DNA from: JBBSEZ01 sp038239195 | GTDB lineage: Bacteria > Planctomycetota > Planctomycetia > Gemmatales > Gemmataceae | Assembly: GCA_038239195.1 (NCBI GenBank) | Contig: JBBSEZ010000083.1 | Location: forward strand, 1 to 27,394 | Direction: 5' to 3' | DNA: 27,394 nucleotides | Shown here: in pieces, positions 7,659 to 16,004 of the stretch | Layout of the letters: every line of letters begins with the position of its first letter | Numbering within the stretch: position 1 is the first letter of the stretch | Notes under the pieces: model-generated | Told to the model about the DNA's origin: nothing | Databases searched by the model: none | The model's input: the letters and a program-made list of their open reading frames with translations, nothing else | Position numbers and translations under genes: made by a program

Positions 7659-8933
7659 ATGTCCCCCGACGCCTTTCAGCCCGACGAGGCCTTCGCCCGC
7701 TCGCTCGACATTGCCGATCCTCTTTCCTCCTTCGCCGAGCGCTTTCATCTGCCATGCCGCCCCGATGGCCGGCCGCTCCTCTACCTTTGCGGCCACTCGC
7801 TCGGGCTCCAGCCGCGCGAGGCCCGAGCCCTCGTCGAAGAAGCGCTGAGCGCCTGGGCCGACCTGGGCGTGGAAGGCCACTTCCGCGGCGCGGCGCCGTG
7901 GTACGCCTACCACGAGCAACTGCGCGCCCCCGGCGCCCGTCTGGTCGGCGCCGAGCCGCACGAGGTCGTCTTCATGAACGGCCTCACCGTCAACCTGCAC
8001 TTGCTCCTGGCCACGTTCTATCGGCCCACGCCCGAGCGCTTCGCCATCCTCCTCGATGAACCGGCCTTTCCCTCCGACCTGTACGCCGTCCGGTCGCAAC
8101 TGCGCCACCGCGGCGTCGAGGTGCGCGACGGGCTGCTCACCGTCGGCCCGCGGCCCGGCGAGCACCTCTTGCGCGCCGAGGACGTGGAGGAAGCGCTCGA
8201 CCGGCACGGCGAGCGCATCGCGGTGGTCTGGCTCAACGCCGTCAACTTCCTCACCGGCCAGTTCCTCGACGTGCCCCGCCTGACGGCCGCAGCCCACGCG
8301 CAGGGTTGCTTCGTCGGGCTCGACCTCGCCCACGCGGCGGGGAACGTGCCGCTCCGCCTGCACGACTGGGAGGTCGATTTCGCCGTCTGGTGCTCCTACA
8401 AGTATCTGAATTCCGGCCCCGGCGCCCCCGGCGGGGCGTTCGTCCACGAGAGGCACGCCCGGCAGGTCGAACTGCCGCGCCTGGCGGGCTGGTGGGGCAA
8501 CGACCCCGCCACGCGCTTCCGCATGCACCTCCAGCCCGAGTTCGTGCCCGTCGCCAGCGCCGACGCCTGGCAGCTCAGCAACCCGCCCGTGCTGGCGATG
8601 GCGCCCGTCCGCGCCGCGCTCGCCCTCTTCGACGAGGCGACGCTCCCCGCGCTGCGCGCCCGCAGCGAGCGCCTCACCGGCTACTTGCACTATCTGCTAG
8701 ATCGTCTTTCTCCCGGGCGCGTCGAGGTCATCACTCCGCGGGAGCCGGCGCGGCGCGGCTGTCAACTGTCGCTGCTCGTCCACGACCGGCCCGAGGACGT
8801 GGTGGCAGCGCTGGAGGCGGGGGGCGCGGTGTGCGACTTCCGCCCGCCGAACGTCCTCCGCGCGGCGCCGGTGCCGCTGTATAATGGGTTTCACGACGTC
8901 TGGGCCTTCGCCCGCATCCTGGCCGGCGTGTAA
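7659..8933 (+). CDS. kynU: Kynureninase
   Basis: 424 residues, normal for kynureninase. It is a PLP enzyme of the aminotransferase class V fold that cleaves 3-hydroxykynurenine (or kynurenine) to 3-hydroxyanthranilate (or anthranilate) plus L-alanine. The PLP lysine is K248 in the family signature CSYKYLNSGPGAPGG. Other blocks seen: YLCGHSLGLQP near the N-terminus, the glycine-poor substrate segment around VFMNGLTVNLH, and LDLAHAAGNVPL, which carries the conserved Asp that contacts the cofactor ring. It sits 11 nt after ACMSD and 3 nt before the monooxygenase gene. Since the operon encodes the 3-hydroxy route, its main substrate here is probably 3-hydroxykynurenine. Confidence 0.96.
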   Translation: MSPDAFQPDEAFARSLDIADPLSSFAERFHLPCRPDGRPLLYLCGHSLGLQPREARALVEEALSAWADLGVEGHFRGAAPWYAYHEQLRAPGARLVGAEPHEVVFMNGLTVNLHLLLATFYRPTPERFAILLDEPAFPSDLYAVRSQLRHRGVEVRDGLLTVGPRPGEHLLRAEDVEEALDRHGERIAVVWLNAVNFLTGQFLDVPRLTAAAHAQGCFVGLDLAHAAGNVPLRLHDWEVDFAVWCSYKYLNSGPGAPGGAFVHERHARQVELPRLAGWWGNDPATRFRMHLQPEFVPVASADAWQLSNPPVLAMAPVRAALALFDEATLPALRARSERLTGYLHYLLDRLSPGRVEVITPREPARRGCQLSLLVHDRPEDVVAALEAGGAVCDFRPPNVLRAAPVPLYNGFHDVWAFARILAGV

Positions 8934-8936
8934 TTC

Positions 8937-10250
8937 ATGCAAGACCCCGGAACAGTCACCATTGTCGGCGCCGGCCTTGCCGGCCCCTTGCTCGCCTGCT
9001 CTCTCGCGCAGGCCGGCCGGCGCGTCGATCTGTACGAGAAGCGCTCCGACCCGCGCCTCCGGGGCCCCGAGCGCGGCCGGTCGATCAACCTCGCCCTCTC
9101 GACGCGCGGCATTCATGCCCTGCGCCGGGTGGGCCTGGCCGACGAGGTCTTGCGAGCGAGCGCCCTCATGCGCGGCCGAATGATCCACCACCCCGACCGC
9201 TCGCTGACCTTCCAGCCGTACGGCAACGACGACTCGCAGGCGCTGCGCTCCGTCTCGCGCGCCGGCCTCAACCTGCTGCTCGTCGAGGCCGCGGCTCGTC
9301 TGCCGGGCGTTCGGCTGTTCTTCGATCGCAAATGCACCGGCATGGACCTCGCTTCCGGCACCCTCGAATTTGCCGAAGGGCGCATCCAGGCCGGCTTCGT
9401 CGTCGGCGCCGACGGCGTTTACTCCGCGGTGCGCTCCGCGCTCCAGAAACAGGAGCGCTTCGACTACTCGCAGGAGTACCTCGGCCACGGCTACCGCGAG
9501 CTGACGATCCCCGCGGGGCCGGGAGGCGCCTTCCCCCTCGAACCGGGCGCCCTGCACGTGTGGCCGCGCGGGGCGTTCATGATGATCGCCCTGCCCAACT
9601 CCGACGGGTCGTTCACCTGCACCCTCTTCTGGCCCTTCGAGGGCCCGAATAGTTTCGCCGCCCTGACGAACGAGAGAGACGTGCTCGCCTACTTCGAGCT
9701 CCAGTTCCCCGACGTGCCGGGCCTGGTCCCGACGCTGGCCCACGACTTCCTGCACAACCCGACGGGCTCGCTCGTCACCGTGCGCTGCCGCCCCTGGCAC
9801 CACGCCGGCCGGGTGGTACTGCTCGGCGATGCGTGCCATGCCGTCGTGCCCTTCCTCGGCCAGGGCATGAACGCCGCCTTCGAGGACTGCACCGTCCTGG
9901 CCGACTGCCTGGCGCGGCACGGGGCCAACCGCACGGCGGCCTTCGTCGAGTACGAGGCGCGGCGCAAGGAGCACGTCGACGTCCTCGCCGACCTGTGCAT
10001 CGACAACTTCCTGGAGATGCGCGACCGCGTCGCCGCGCGGGCATTCGTGTTGTGGAAGAAGCTCGCGCTCCTGCTGCATCGCGCGTTTCCGCGCTGGTAC
10101 GTCCCGCTCTACGTGATGATCGAGTTCACGCTCATCCCCTACGCCGACGCCGTGCGGCGAGCGCGGCGCCAGGACCGCGCGGTGCGCGGCGTGGCCTTCG
10201 TCCTGCTCTTGCTCCTCGCGGCGATTGTCGTAGGCGCGTTTCTCCGCTGA
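8937..10250 (+). CDS. kmo: Kynurenine 3-monooxygenase
   Basis: 437 residues. FAD- and NADPH-dependent hydroxylase giving 3-hydroxykynurenine. The N-terminal dinucleotide fold GAGLAG (11-16) is followed by an acidic strand end (DLYEKRSDPR); the family block RSINLALSTRGIHAL and the second FAD motif GDACHAVVPFLGQGMNAAFEDC around D298 are intact. The last 20 residues are a single hydrophobic helix (VAFVLLLLLAAIVVGAF) ending in Arg, suggesting membrane anchoring like the C-terminal anchor of the mitochondrial enzyme. Only 3 nt separate it from kynureninase and no ribosome site fits between, so coupling is likely. Confidence 0.96.
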   Translation: MQDPGTVTIVGAGLAGPLLACSLAQAGRRVDLYEKRSDPRLRGPERGRSINLALSTRGIHALRRVGLADEVLRASALMRGRMIHHPDRSLTFQPYGNDDSQALRSVSRAGLNLLLVEAAARLPGVRLFFDRKCTGMDLASGTLEFAEGRIQAGFVVGADGVYSAVRSALQKQERFDYSQEYLGHGYRELTIPAGPGGAFPLEPGALHVWPRGAFMMIALPNSDGSFTCTLFWPFEGPNSFAALTNERDVLAYFELQFPDVPGLVPTLAHDFLHNPTGSLVTVRCRPWHHAGRVVLLGDACHAVVPFLGQGMNAAFEDCTVLADCLARHGANRTAAFVEYEARRKEHVDVLADLCIDNFLEMRDRVAARAFVLWKKLALLLHRAFPRWYVPLYVMIEFTLIPYADAVRRARRQDRAVRGVAFVLLLLLAAIVVGAFLR

Positions 10251-10262
10251 GGGAGGTGTCTC

Positions 10263-11036
10263 GTGGACCTGACCTACTCCAGCTACCTCCACCTCGACGA
10301 ACTGCTCGCCCTCCAGCAGCCGCGATCCTCGCCGGTCGAGCACGACGAACTGCTCTTCATCATCGCCCATCAGGCCTACGAATTGTGGTTCAAGCTGCTG
10401 CTGCACGAGCTCGACAAGGTCAAGCGCGACTTCGACGGCGATCACCTCTACGGCGCCCTCAGCACTTTCAAGCGCGCCCGCACCATCCTCAAGGTCCTGG
10501 TGGAGCAAGTGGACATCGTCGAGACGCTGACGCCCACGTCGTTCAACGCTTTCCGCGAGCGGCTGGAGCAAGCCTCGGGTTTCCAGTCGAGCCAGTTCCG
10601 CGAACTGGAGCTCGTCCTCGGCTACAAGCGCGCCGACGTGCTGCGCTACCTGCCGGCCGGCCACGAGGCCGTGCAGCGCCGGTTGCGCGAGCCGTCGGTC
10701 GTCGATGCGTTCTACAACTTCCTCGAACAGCACGGCGTCGCCATCCCCCCCGCCCTGCGCGCCCGCGACGTCGTCGAGCCGACCGTTCCCGACGAGACGG
10801 TGGAGGAGGGCATCTTGCGCCTCTACAAGACGAGGCCCGACCTGGAGTTGCTATTCGAGCTGATGACCGACTTCGACGAGGGCTTGCAGGAGTGGCGCTA
10901 CCGGCACATCAAGCTGGTGGAGCGCAGCATCGGCAGCAAGCGCGGCACCGGCGGGTCGCTCGGCGTCGAGTTCCTCAAGAAGTCGCTGTTCCACCCCATC
11001 TTCCCCGACCTGTGGGCCATCCGGCACAAGCTATGA
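10263..11036 (+). CDS. kynA: Tryptophan 2,3-dioxygenase
   Basis: 257 residues from a GTG at 10263 with GGGAGG 6 nt upstream (10251-10256). It is a heme enzyme converting L-tryptophan to N-formylkynurenine, the entry step of the pathway. The active-site block FIIAHQAYELWFK (distal H36) and the late block EWRYRHIKLVERSIGSKRGTGG with the proximal heme ligand H215 are both present. It is somewhat shorter at the N-terminus than the roughly 280-residue Xanthomonas enzyme, but no core block is missing. Its stop overlaps the next start in ATGA, so it is coupled to kynurenine formamidase. Confidence 0.96.
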   Translation: MDLTYSSYLHLDELLALQQPRSSPVEHDELLFIIAHQAYELWFKLLLHELDKVKRDFDGDHLYGALSTFKRARTILKVLVEQVDIVETLTPTSFNAFRERLEQASGFQSSQFRELELVLGYKRADVLRYLPAGHEAVQRRLREPSVVDAFYNFLEQHGVAIPPALRARDVVEPTVPDETVEEGILRLYKTRPDLELLFELMTDFDEGLQEWRYRHIKLVERSIGSKRGTGGSLGVEFLKKSLFHPIFPDLWAIRHKL

Positions 11037-11650
11037 TCTACGACGTCACCCCACTCGTTTCTCCCCGTCTGCCGGTCTGGCCCGGCGACACGCCGCCGAC
11101 GCGCGAGGTGCTGCTCGACGTCGCGCGCGGCGACAACGTCACCCTCTCGACCCTCCGCACCACCGTCCACCTCGGCGCCCACGCCGACGCTCCGAGCCAC
11201 TACGGCGCCGGCGCTCCCGCCATTCACGAGCGCGCTCTCGACTACTACCTCGGCCCCTGTCAGGTGATGCACGTCCCCGCCACGCGGTGTACTCGCATCG
11301 CGCCGGCGCAGCTGCCCGGCCCCGTCCGCGCCGAGCGCGTCCTGCTGGCCACAGGCACCTATCCCGATCCAGAAACGTTCGACAACGACTTCGCGGCGCT
11401 GGCGCCGGAACTGGTCGATTTCCTCCACGCCCAGGGGGTGAAGCTGGTCGGCATCGACACGCCGAGCGTCGATCTGTTCGACTCGAAGGGCCTGCCCAGC
11501 CACCAGGCGTTCCTGCGCCACGACATGGCGATCCTCGAAGGGCTGGTGTTGCGCGACGTGCCGGCGGGGCTGTACGAACTGATCGCGCTGCCCCTGAAGC
11601 TGGAAGGCTTCGACGCCAGCCCGGTGCGCGCGGTATTGCGGGGCCTGTAG
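11033..11650 (+). CDS. kynB: Kynurenine formamidase
   Basis: 205 residues from the ATG at 11033, which overlaps the previous stop by 4 nt (ATGA). It is a cyclase-fold metal hydrolase that removes formate from N-formylkynurenine. The signature HLGAHADAPSH supplies metal ligands H46, H50, D52 and H56, as in KynB. A GIDTPSVD block near the middle and SHQAFLRHDMAILEGL follow, as in the family. Last gene of the operon. The 137 nt after it, up to the convergent acyltransferase gene, hold only a weak hairpin (GCGCC/GGCGC, 11744-11757) as a possible transcript end. Confidence 0.95.
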   Translation: MIYDVTPLVSPRLPVWPGDTPPTREVLLDVARGDNVTLSTLRTTVHLGAHADAPSHYGAGAPAIHERALDYYLGPCQVMHVPATRCTRIAPAQLPGPVRAERVLLATGTYPDPETFDNDFAALAPELVDFLHAQGVKLVGIDTPSVDLFDSKGLPSHQAFLRHDMAILEGLVLRDVPAGLYELIALPLKLEGFDASPVRAVLRGL

Positions 11651-11787
11651 GGAGCGGCCTCCGTGGCGTTCCGTAAAACCCGCACGGCACGGCACGGCAT
11701 GCGGTTGCCCGACGTCGGCAAGCGCGTCAGCAGCGAGGGCTGAGCGCCAGATGGCGCCCGTCACCAGCGCGTTCGAGGGCGGGCCGC

Positions 11788-13083
11788 CTACGCGGCAACC
11801 CGCGCGGCGACTCTTTCCGGTCCAGGAGCGGCAACAGGCCGCGCCTCAACCCGGCAGAAGCGGATGACGCGACGGCCCAGCGCGATGCCCGGCATCTCGA
11901 CCAACCTGGAAATGCACACCATCAGCGGGGCAATGCCAACAAGCCAGGCGGCGATGACGAGGGGCCCGACCAGGCCCGGGGCGTTGCTGCTCCACGTGGG
12001 CGGAACGATCGCCGTCGCAATCGCGAGCGCCATCGGCAGCGTCGCCATGTGCAACACGTAGTAACTGCCCGAAGAGAGCCCGAGCAGGCGCAGCCCTCTG
12101 ACGTCCAGGCACTTCAACAGGGAAAGATCGTGCCGATACGCAACCAGGCTGACGAAGAGCACGGCGGCGTACGCTTCCGTCACGGCGCTGTAGCGCGAGT
12201 AAAGCCCAAAGCAGGGGCCCGGAAGCAACAGGGCCGCGACGGTGCCCAGCGCCCAAAAGGTCGCCGCGCGCTTCGACAAACTCAGCGCGAAGCGACGACC
12301 GAGCGTTGGCACAACCATGCCCAGGACAAACGGAAACACGTTGGTCGAGAGCGGGGGCCAGCCAGCCCAGTGAGAACGGAAGGCAAGCGCCGTGGTGACG
12401 AGTGCGATGCCAAGAAGAACGCGGGGCCCACAACGTCGCTCCAGAAAGTAGAGCGAGAAAATGACGGGCACCATGAGCATTTCGCACTGCAACGCCCACA
12501 GCACCCCGTTCATGGAGACGTCGAGCAAGAGCATGTTCGCCAACACTTGCGGGACAGTAAACGGTATGGCGATCTGGCCCTGAGAAGCTGCCTGGCATAC
12601 CGCGAGCCCCGCGATGAGGAGCACTCCGAACACGACAATCGGGTAAACTCGGAAGATGCGCGCGAGAAAAAATTTCGCCGCGGCGGGAGACACTTTCTGC
12701 GGGCCGTATTCGAGTGAGAGCCGCAACACGAAACCGCTGATCACAAAAAAGAGCATGAGCGCTGCGTGGCCGGGCAACATCACGAGGCCGAGCCGGCGCA
12801 ATACGTTCTCCCGCGTTCCCGTGCCGTCCCAGGGACCAACGGGGAAAAGTGCTGCGCCGTGCAGCGGACATCCGGAGATGTGATAGCCGGCGACCGCCAT
12901 CGCCCCCAGGCCGCGCAGCGACTCGACGCGGCCAAAAAACGGGCGATCCCCGGGTGGCTTCTCGGACCGCGGTTGCTTCCCCGGGGCCCCTCCCTGATCG
13001 GGGCCGGTGCTTGTCATTCCTGACTTCATGTCGAAACTCGCGGACAGAGTCTTTACTCGCCCTACCTTGCGTAGAGGCTTCAT
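11788..13083 (-). CDS. Acyltransferase 3 family membrane protein
   Basis: 431 residues from the ATG at 13083; in-frame ATGs at 13029 and 13017 are equally possible because none has a good ribosome site. The first 45 residues are polar and not conserved-looking. The catalytic opening of the family is clear: RVESLRGLGAMAVAGYH (about 52-68), then PGHAALMLFFVISGFVL. About ten hydrophobic segments follow, as in OafA/YrhL-type O-acyltransferases, which transfer acyl groups to surface sugars or lipids from the inner membrane. The acceptor is unknown. It is convergent with the kynurenine operon and divergent from the SNF2 gene, so it is an independent unit. Confidence 0.88.
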   Translation of the reverse strand: MKPLRKVGRVKTLSASFDMKSGMTSTGPDQGGAPGKQPRSEKPPGDRPFFGRVESLRGLGAMAVAGYHISGCPLHGAALFPVGPWDGTGTRENVLRRLGLVMLPGHAALMLFFVISGFVLRLSLEYGPQKVSPAAAKFFLARIFRVYPIVVFGVLLIAGLAVCQAASQGQIAIPFTVPQVLANMLLLDVSMNGVLWALQCEMLMVPVIFSLYFLERRCGPRVLLGIALVTTALAFRSHWAGWPPLSTNVFPFVLGMVVPTLGRRFALSLSKRAATFWALGTVAALLLPGPCFGLYSRYSAVTEAYAAVLFVSLVAYRHDLSLLKCLDVRGLRLLGLSSGSYYVLHMATLPMALAIATAIVPPTWSSNAPGLVGPLVIAAWLVGIAPLMVCISRLVEMPGIALGRRVIRFCRVEARPVAAPGPERVAARVAA

Positions 13084-13176
13084 CTGTTCGTATCGACCGC
13101 AGCTTGCCAGGACTTGAACGCGAAGTCTCTCGGCGGCGGTCGCCTTCGCCGATCGACCTCCTTGACGACCTCCGCG

Positions 13177-13182
13177 TATAAT
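13177..13182 (+). promoter_or_regulatory. Candidate -10 box of the SNF2-SWIM operon
   Basis: A perfect TATAAT lies in the intergenic region between the divergent acyltransferase and SNF2 genes. A TTGACG at 13162-13167 is only 9 nt away, too close to be its -35 partner. No good -35 is present at 17 nt. If used, the leader would be about 50 nt and the reading frame's first ATG (13181) would fall inside the promoter. Confidence 0.35.
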
Positions 13183-13240
13183 GAGACATTATCCTGCGCG
13201 CCGTGCCCCTGTTCCGGTGAAAGGATGGACAACGTCACCC

Positions 13241-15943
13241 ATGCCGCATGAGCTCCTCCTCGCGCCGAGCGGCCACCTGGCCCTGGTGGAACGGCCAACC
13301 GCCGACGAGGGCGCGGCCGACCTTTCCAAGGGCCTCGTTGCCGCCTTCGCCGCAAGCCCCTCGCGCGGCATGCTGCACCTGGCGACCAACGAATTGCAGG
13401 CCCGTCTGCCGCCGGCGCTGGACTACGTCCGCTCGTTCGCCCGCACCTATCTGACGCGGCTCTGCCAGACGCAGGCCAACGAAGGGACGAAAGACCTCCC
13501 GCCAACGCCGCCGCCGTCCGCCGCGGAATTGGCGACGTGGATCTTGCAGGCCCCGCCGATGACCGGCCTGGAGTATCTGCGCGACGAAGCGCTTCTCGGC
13601 TGGTGGACCGACCTGGATGAGCTGGTCCGCGACGAGATTCGGCACCACGCGGGCGGTGCGCAGGCCTATCTCAGCGCGAAAAATCCTCTCTGGAGGTTTG
13701 TCGGGCGCGTCACGCTGCACCTCGCCGAGAACAAGCGCGACGCCGAGAGCCCGTTCGCGTTCCTGGCGACCTATGCCAGCCGATTGTCGGACCAGGGGCG
13801 CGTTCAGCACGAGCCCCTCGGTCGGGCGCTCCAGCAGTATGCCGGCGCCAAGAACCGCAAAGCGCTGCTTGCGCTGCTTGTGCCCCTTCAACGGGCGGCC
13901 GAGCGCAGCGCCCTGGTCAAGGAGCTGGTCGATTCAGGCGACGTGTATCACCCGCTGGCCTGGTCGCCGCGCGAGGCGCACCGCTTCTTGCAGGACATTC
14001 CGATCTTCGAGGAAAGCGGGCTCATCGTCCGCGTCCCCGATTGGTGGAAGCCTCATCAGCCCCCTCGGGCGACGGTAGACGTGCGGATCGACGGGCGGCG
14101 CGGTTCCAAGCTGGGCGTCGATGCGCTGCTCGATTTCTCGGTCGGCGTCACGCTGGACGGCCAGCCACTGAGCGAGGAGGAGCTTCAGGAGTTGCTGGCC
14201 TCGGTGGAGGGGCTGGTTCGGCTCAAGGGCAAGTGGGTGGAGATCGACCGCGAGAAGCTGGCCGAGGCGCTCGAGCACTGGCGAACGGTCGAACGCCGCG
14301 TCCGCGACAGCGGGCTCACCTTCTTCGAAGGGATGCGCTTGCTGGCGGGCGCATCGCTGGAGCGCGACGCGACGGGGGCGCTCCCGGAAACGACGCGCGA
14401 GTGGACTGGCCTGACGGCGGGCCCTGTCCTCGAAGCGACGCTCGACCGGCTCAAGTCGCCCGACGCGCGGGAAGTCCCCAGTCCGCCGGGGCTCCATGCC
14501 GAGCTGCGCCCCTATCAGCGCATCGGCCTGAGCTGGTTGCACTTTCTGGCCCAGCTCGGCCTCGGCGCCTGCCTGGCCGACGACATGGGGCTGGGCAAGA
14601 CGGTCCAGGTGATCGCGCTGCTGCTCGCCTTGAAGAGCGAAAAAGGGGACGAGGCCCCCGGTTCGGGGCCCTGTTTGCTGGTCGTGCCAGCCTCGCTGAT
14701 CGCGAACTGGAAAGCGGAGATCGAGCGGTTTGCGCCGTCGTTGACGTACCGGATCGCCCACCCTTCGGAAGGGCCTTCCGGCAAGGAGGAGCTTTCCGCT
14801 GCGGACGTCGAAGGTTGCGACCTGGTCATCACGACCTACGGGATGCTGGCGCGCAAGGAGTGGCTGCGCGAGCGGAACTGGCGCCTGGCGATCCTCGACG
14901 AGGCCCAGGCGATCAAGAACGCCGGCACGCGCCAGTCGCGCGCCGCCAAGGAGCTGCGAACGGCCGGGCGCATCGCCTTGACGGGCACGCCGGTGGAAAA
15001 TCGGCTCTCCGACCTGTGGTCGCTGTTCGATTTTTTGAACCCAGGGCTCCTGGGCAACGCGAAGGCGTTCGCGAGCTTCGTCAAGCAGATCGAAGCGCAG
15101 GCGAAGCCGTCGTATCAGCCGTTGCGGGCCCTCGTTGGGCCTTACATCCTCCGCCGGCTGAAGACCGACAAGCGCGTGATCGCCGATCTTCCCGACAAGA
15201 CCGAGGTGAAGGCGTTTTGCGGCCTGAGCCGGCAGCAGGCGGCCCTGTACCAGCAGGCGGTCCACGATCTCGAGGATAAGCTGGCGACAGCGGACGGCAT
15301 CCAACGGCGCGGGTTGGTTCTGGCTCAACTGATGCGCCTCAAACAAATCTGCAATCACCCGGACCAGATGCTCGGGCACGGAAACTACGAACCGAAACAG
15401 AGCGGCAAGTTCCAGCGCCTGGCCGAGTTGTGCGAGGAGTTGGCCGAGCGGCAGGAGAAGGCGCTCGTCTTCACGCAGTTTCGCGAGATCGCCGAGCCCC
15501 TGGCCCGGTTCCTCGAAAGCGTCTTTGGCCGGGCGGGCCTGGTGCTGCACGGCGGCACCGCGGTCGCCAAACGACGCGAGCTGGTGGAGAGCTTCCAGCG
15601 CGAAAGCGGCCCGCCGTTCTTCGTGCTCTCCGTCAAGGCGGGGGGGACCGGCCTGAACCTGACGGCGGCGTCGCAGGTGATCCACTTCGACCGCTGGTGG
15701 AACCCGGCCGTGGAAGACCAGGCGACGGACCGGGCCTTCCGCATCGGCCAGAAGCGCAACGTCCTCGTCCACAAGTTCGTGTGCCGGGGGACCGTCGAGG
15801 AGCGGATCGACGCGCTGATCGCCGGGAAGGCCGACCTCGTGCGCGACGTGGTCGAGGGCGGCGAGCGCTTGCTCACGGAGATGGACAACGCCGAACTGCT
15901 GAAATTCGTGGCCCTGGACGTTCACAAAGCACTGGAATCTTGA
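13241..15943 (+). CDS. SNF2-family helicase with DUF3670-like N-terminal half
   Basis: 900 residues from the ATG at 13241; the in-frame ATG at 13181 lies in a TATAAT and is unlikely. A weak AAGGA sits 15 nt upstream. The N-terminal half (to about 370) includes a stretch, RVPDWWKPHQPP onwards, typical of the SNF2-associated DUF3670 region. The C-terminal half is a two-lobe SNF2 ATPase: DDMGLGKT with K453, DEAQ at 553-556, TGTP from 581, KALVFTQF, AGGTGLNLTAA, and DRAFRIGQKRN around 834. These proteins use ATP to move on or remodel nucleic acid-protein complexes. The SWIM gene follows by 61 nt, as in the Bacillus YwqA/YwqB arrangement. No methylase or nuclease neighbour suggests a DISARM-type locus. 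Confidence 0.93.
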   Translation: MPHELLLAPSGHLALVERPTADEGAADLSKGLVAAFAASPSRGMLHLATNELQARLPPALDYVRSFARTYLTRLCQTQANEGTKDLPPTPPPSAAELATWILQAPPMTGLEYLRDEALLGWWTDLDELVRDEIRHHAGGAQAYLSAKNPLWRFVGRVTLHLAENKRDAESPFAFLATYASRLSDQGRVQHEPLGRALQQYAGAKNRKALLALLVPLQRAAERSALVKELVDSGDVYHPLAWSPREAHRFLQDIPIFEESGLIVRVPDWWKPHQPPRATVDVRIDGRRGSKLGVDALLDFSVGVTLDGQPLSEEELQELLASVEGLVRLKGKWVEIDREKLAEALEHWRTVERRVRDSGLTFFEGMRLLAGASLERDATGALPETTREWTGLTAGPVLEATLDRLKSPDAREVPSPPGLHAELRPYQRIGLSWLHFLAQLGLGACLADDMGLGKTVQVIALLLALKSEKGDEAPGSGPCLLVVPASLIANWKAEIERFAPSLTYRIAHPSEGPSGKEELSAADVEGCDLVITTYGMLARKEWLRERNWRLAILDEAQAIKNAGTRQSRAAKELRTAGRIALTGTPVENRLSDLWSLFDFLNPGLLGNAKAFASFVKQIEAQAKPSYQPLRALVGPYILRRLKTDKRVIADLPDKTEVKAFCGLSRQQAALYQQAVHDLEDKLATADGIQRRGLVLAQLMRLKQICNHPDQMLGHGNYEPKQSGKFQRLAELCEELAERQEKALVFTQFREIAEPLARFLESVFGRAGLVLHGGTAVAKRRELVESFQRESGPPFFVLSVKAGGTGLNLTAASQVIHFDRWWNPAVEDQATDRAFRIGQKRNVLVHKFVCRGTVEERIDALIAGKADLVRDVVEGGERLLTEMDNAELLKFVALDVHKALES

Positions 15944-16004
15944 CCGAATCGGCCTGTAGAATAATCCGGTCGTATCGAAGTCTTTCGCAAACGAGGAGCC
16001 TCCG

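Noticed and set aside
8697..10733. 678-codon minus-strand frame across kynU, kmo and kynA
   Set aside because: Spans three well-supported plus-strand enzymes; a codon-bias shadow.
13162..13182. TTGACG and TATAAT as one promoter
   Set aside because: Spacer is only 9 nt; a sigma-70 promoter needs about 17. Only the -10 box is kept as a weak candidate.
13181..13240. Upstream start for the SNF2 helicase at 13181
   Set aside because: The ATG lies in the TATAAT box and the added residues do not look like the family; 13241 is preferred.
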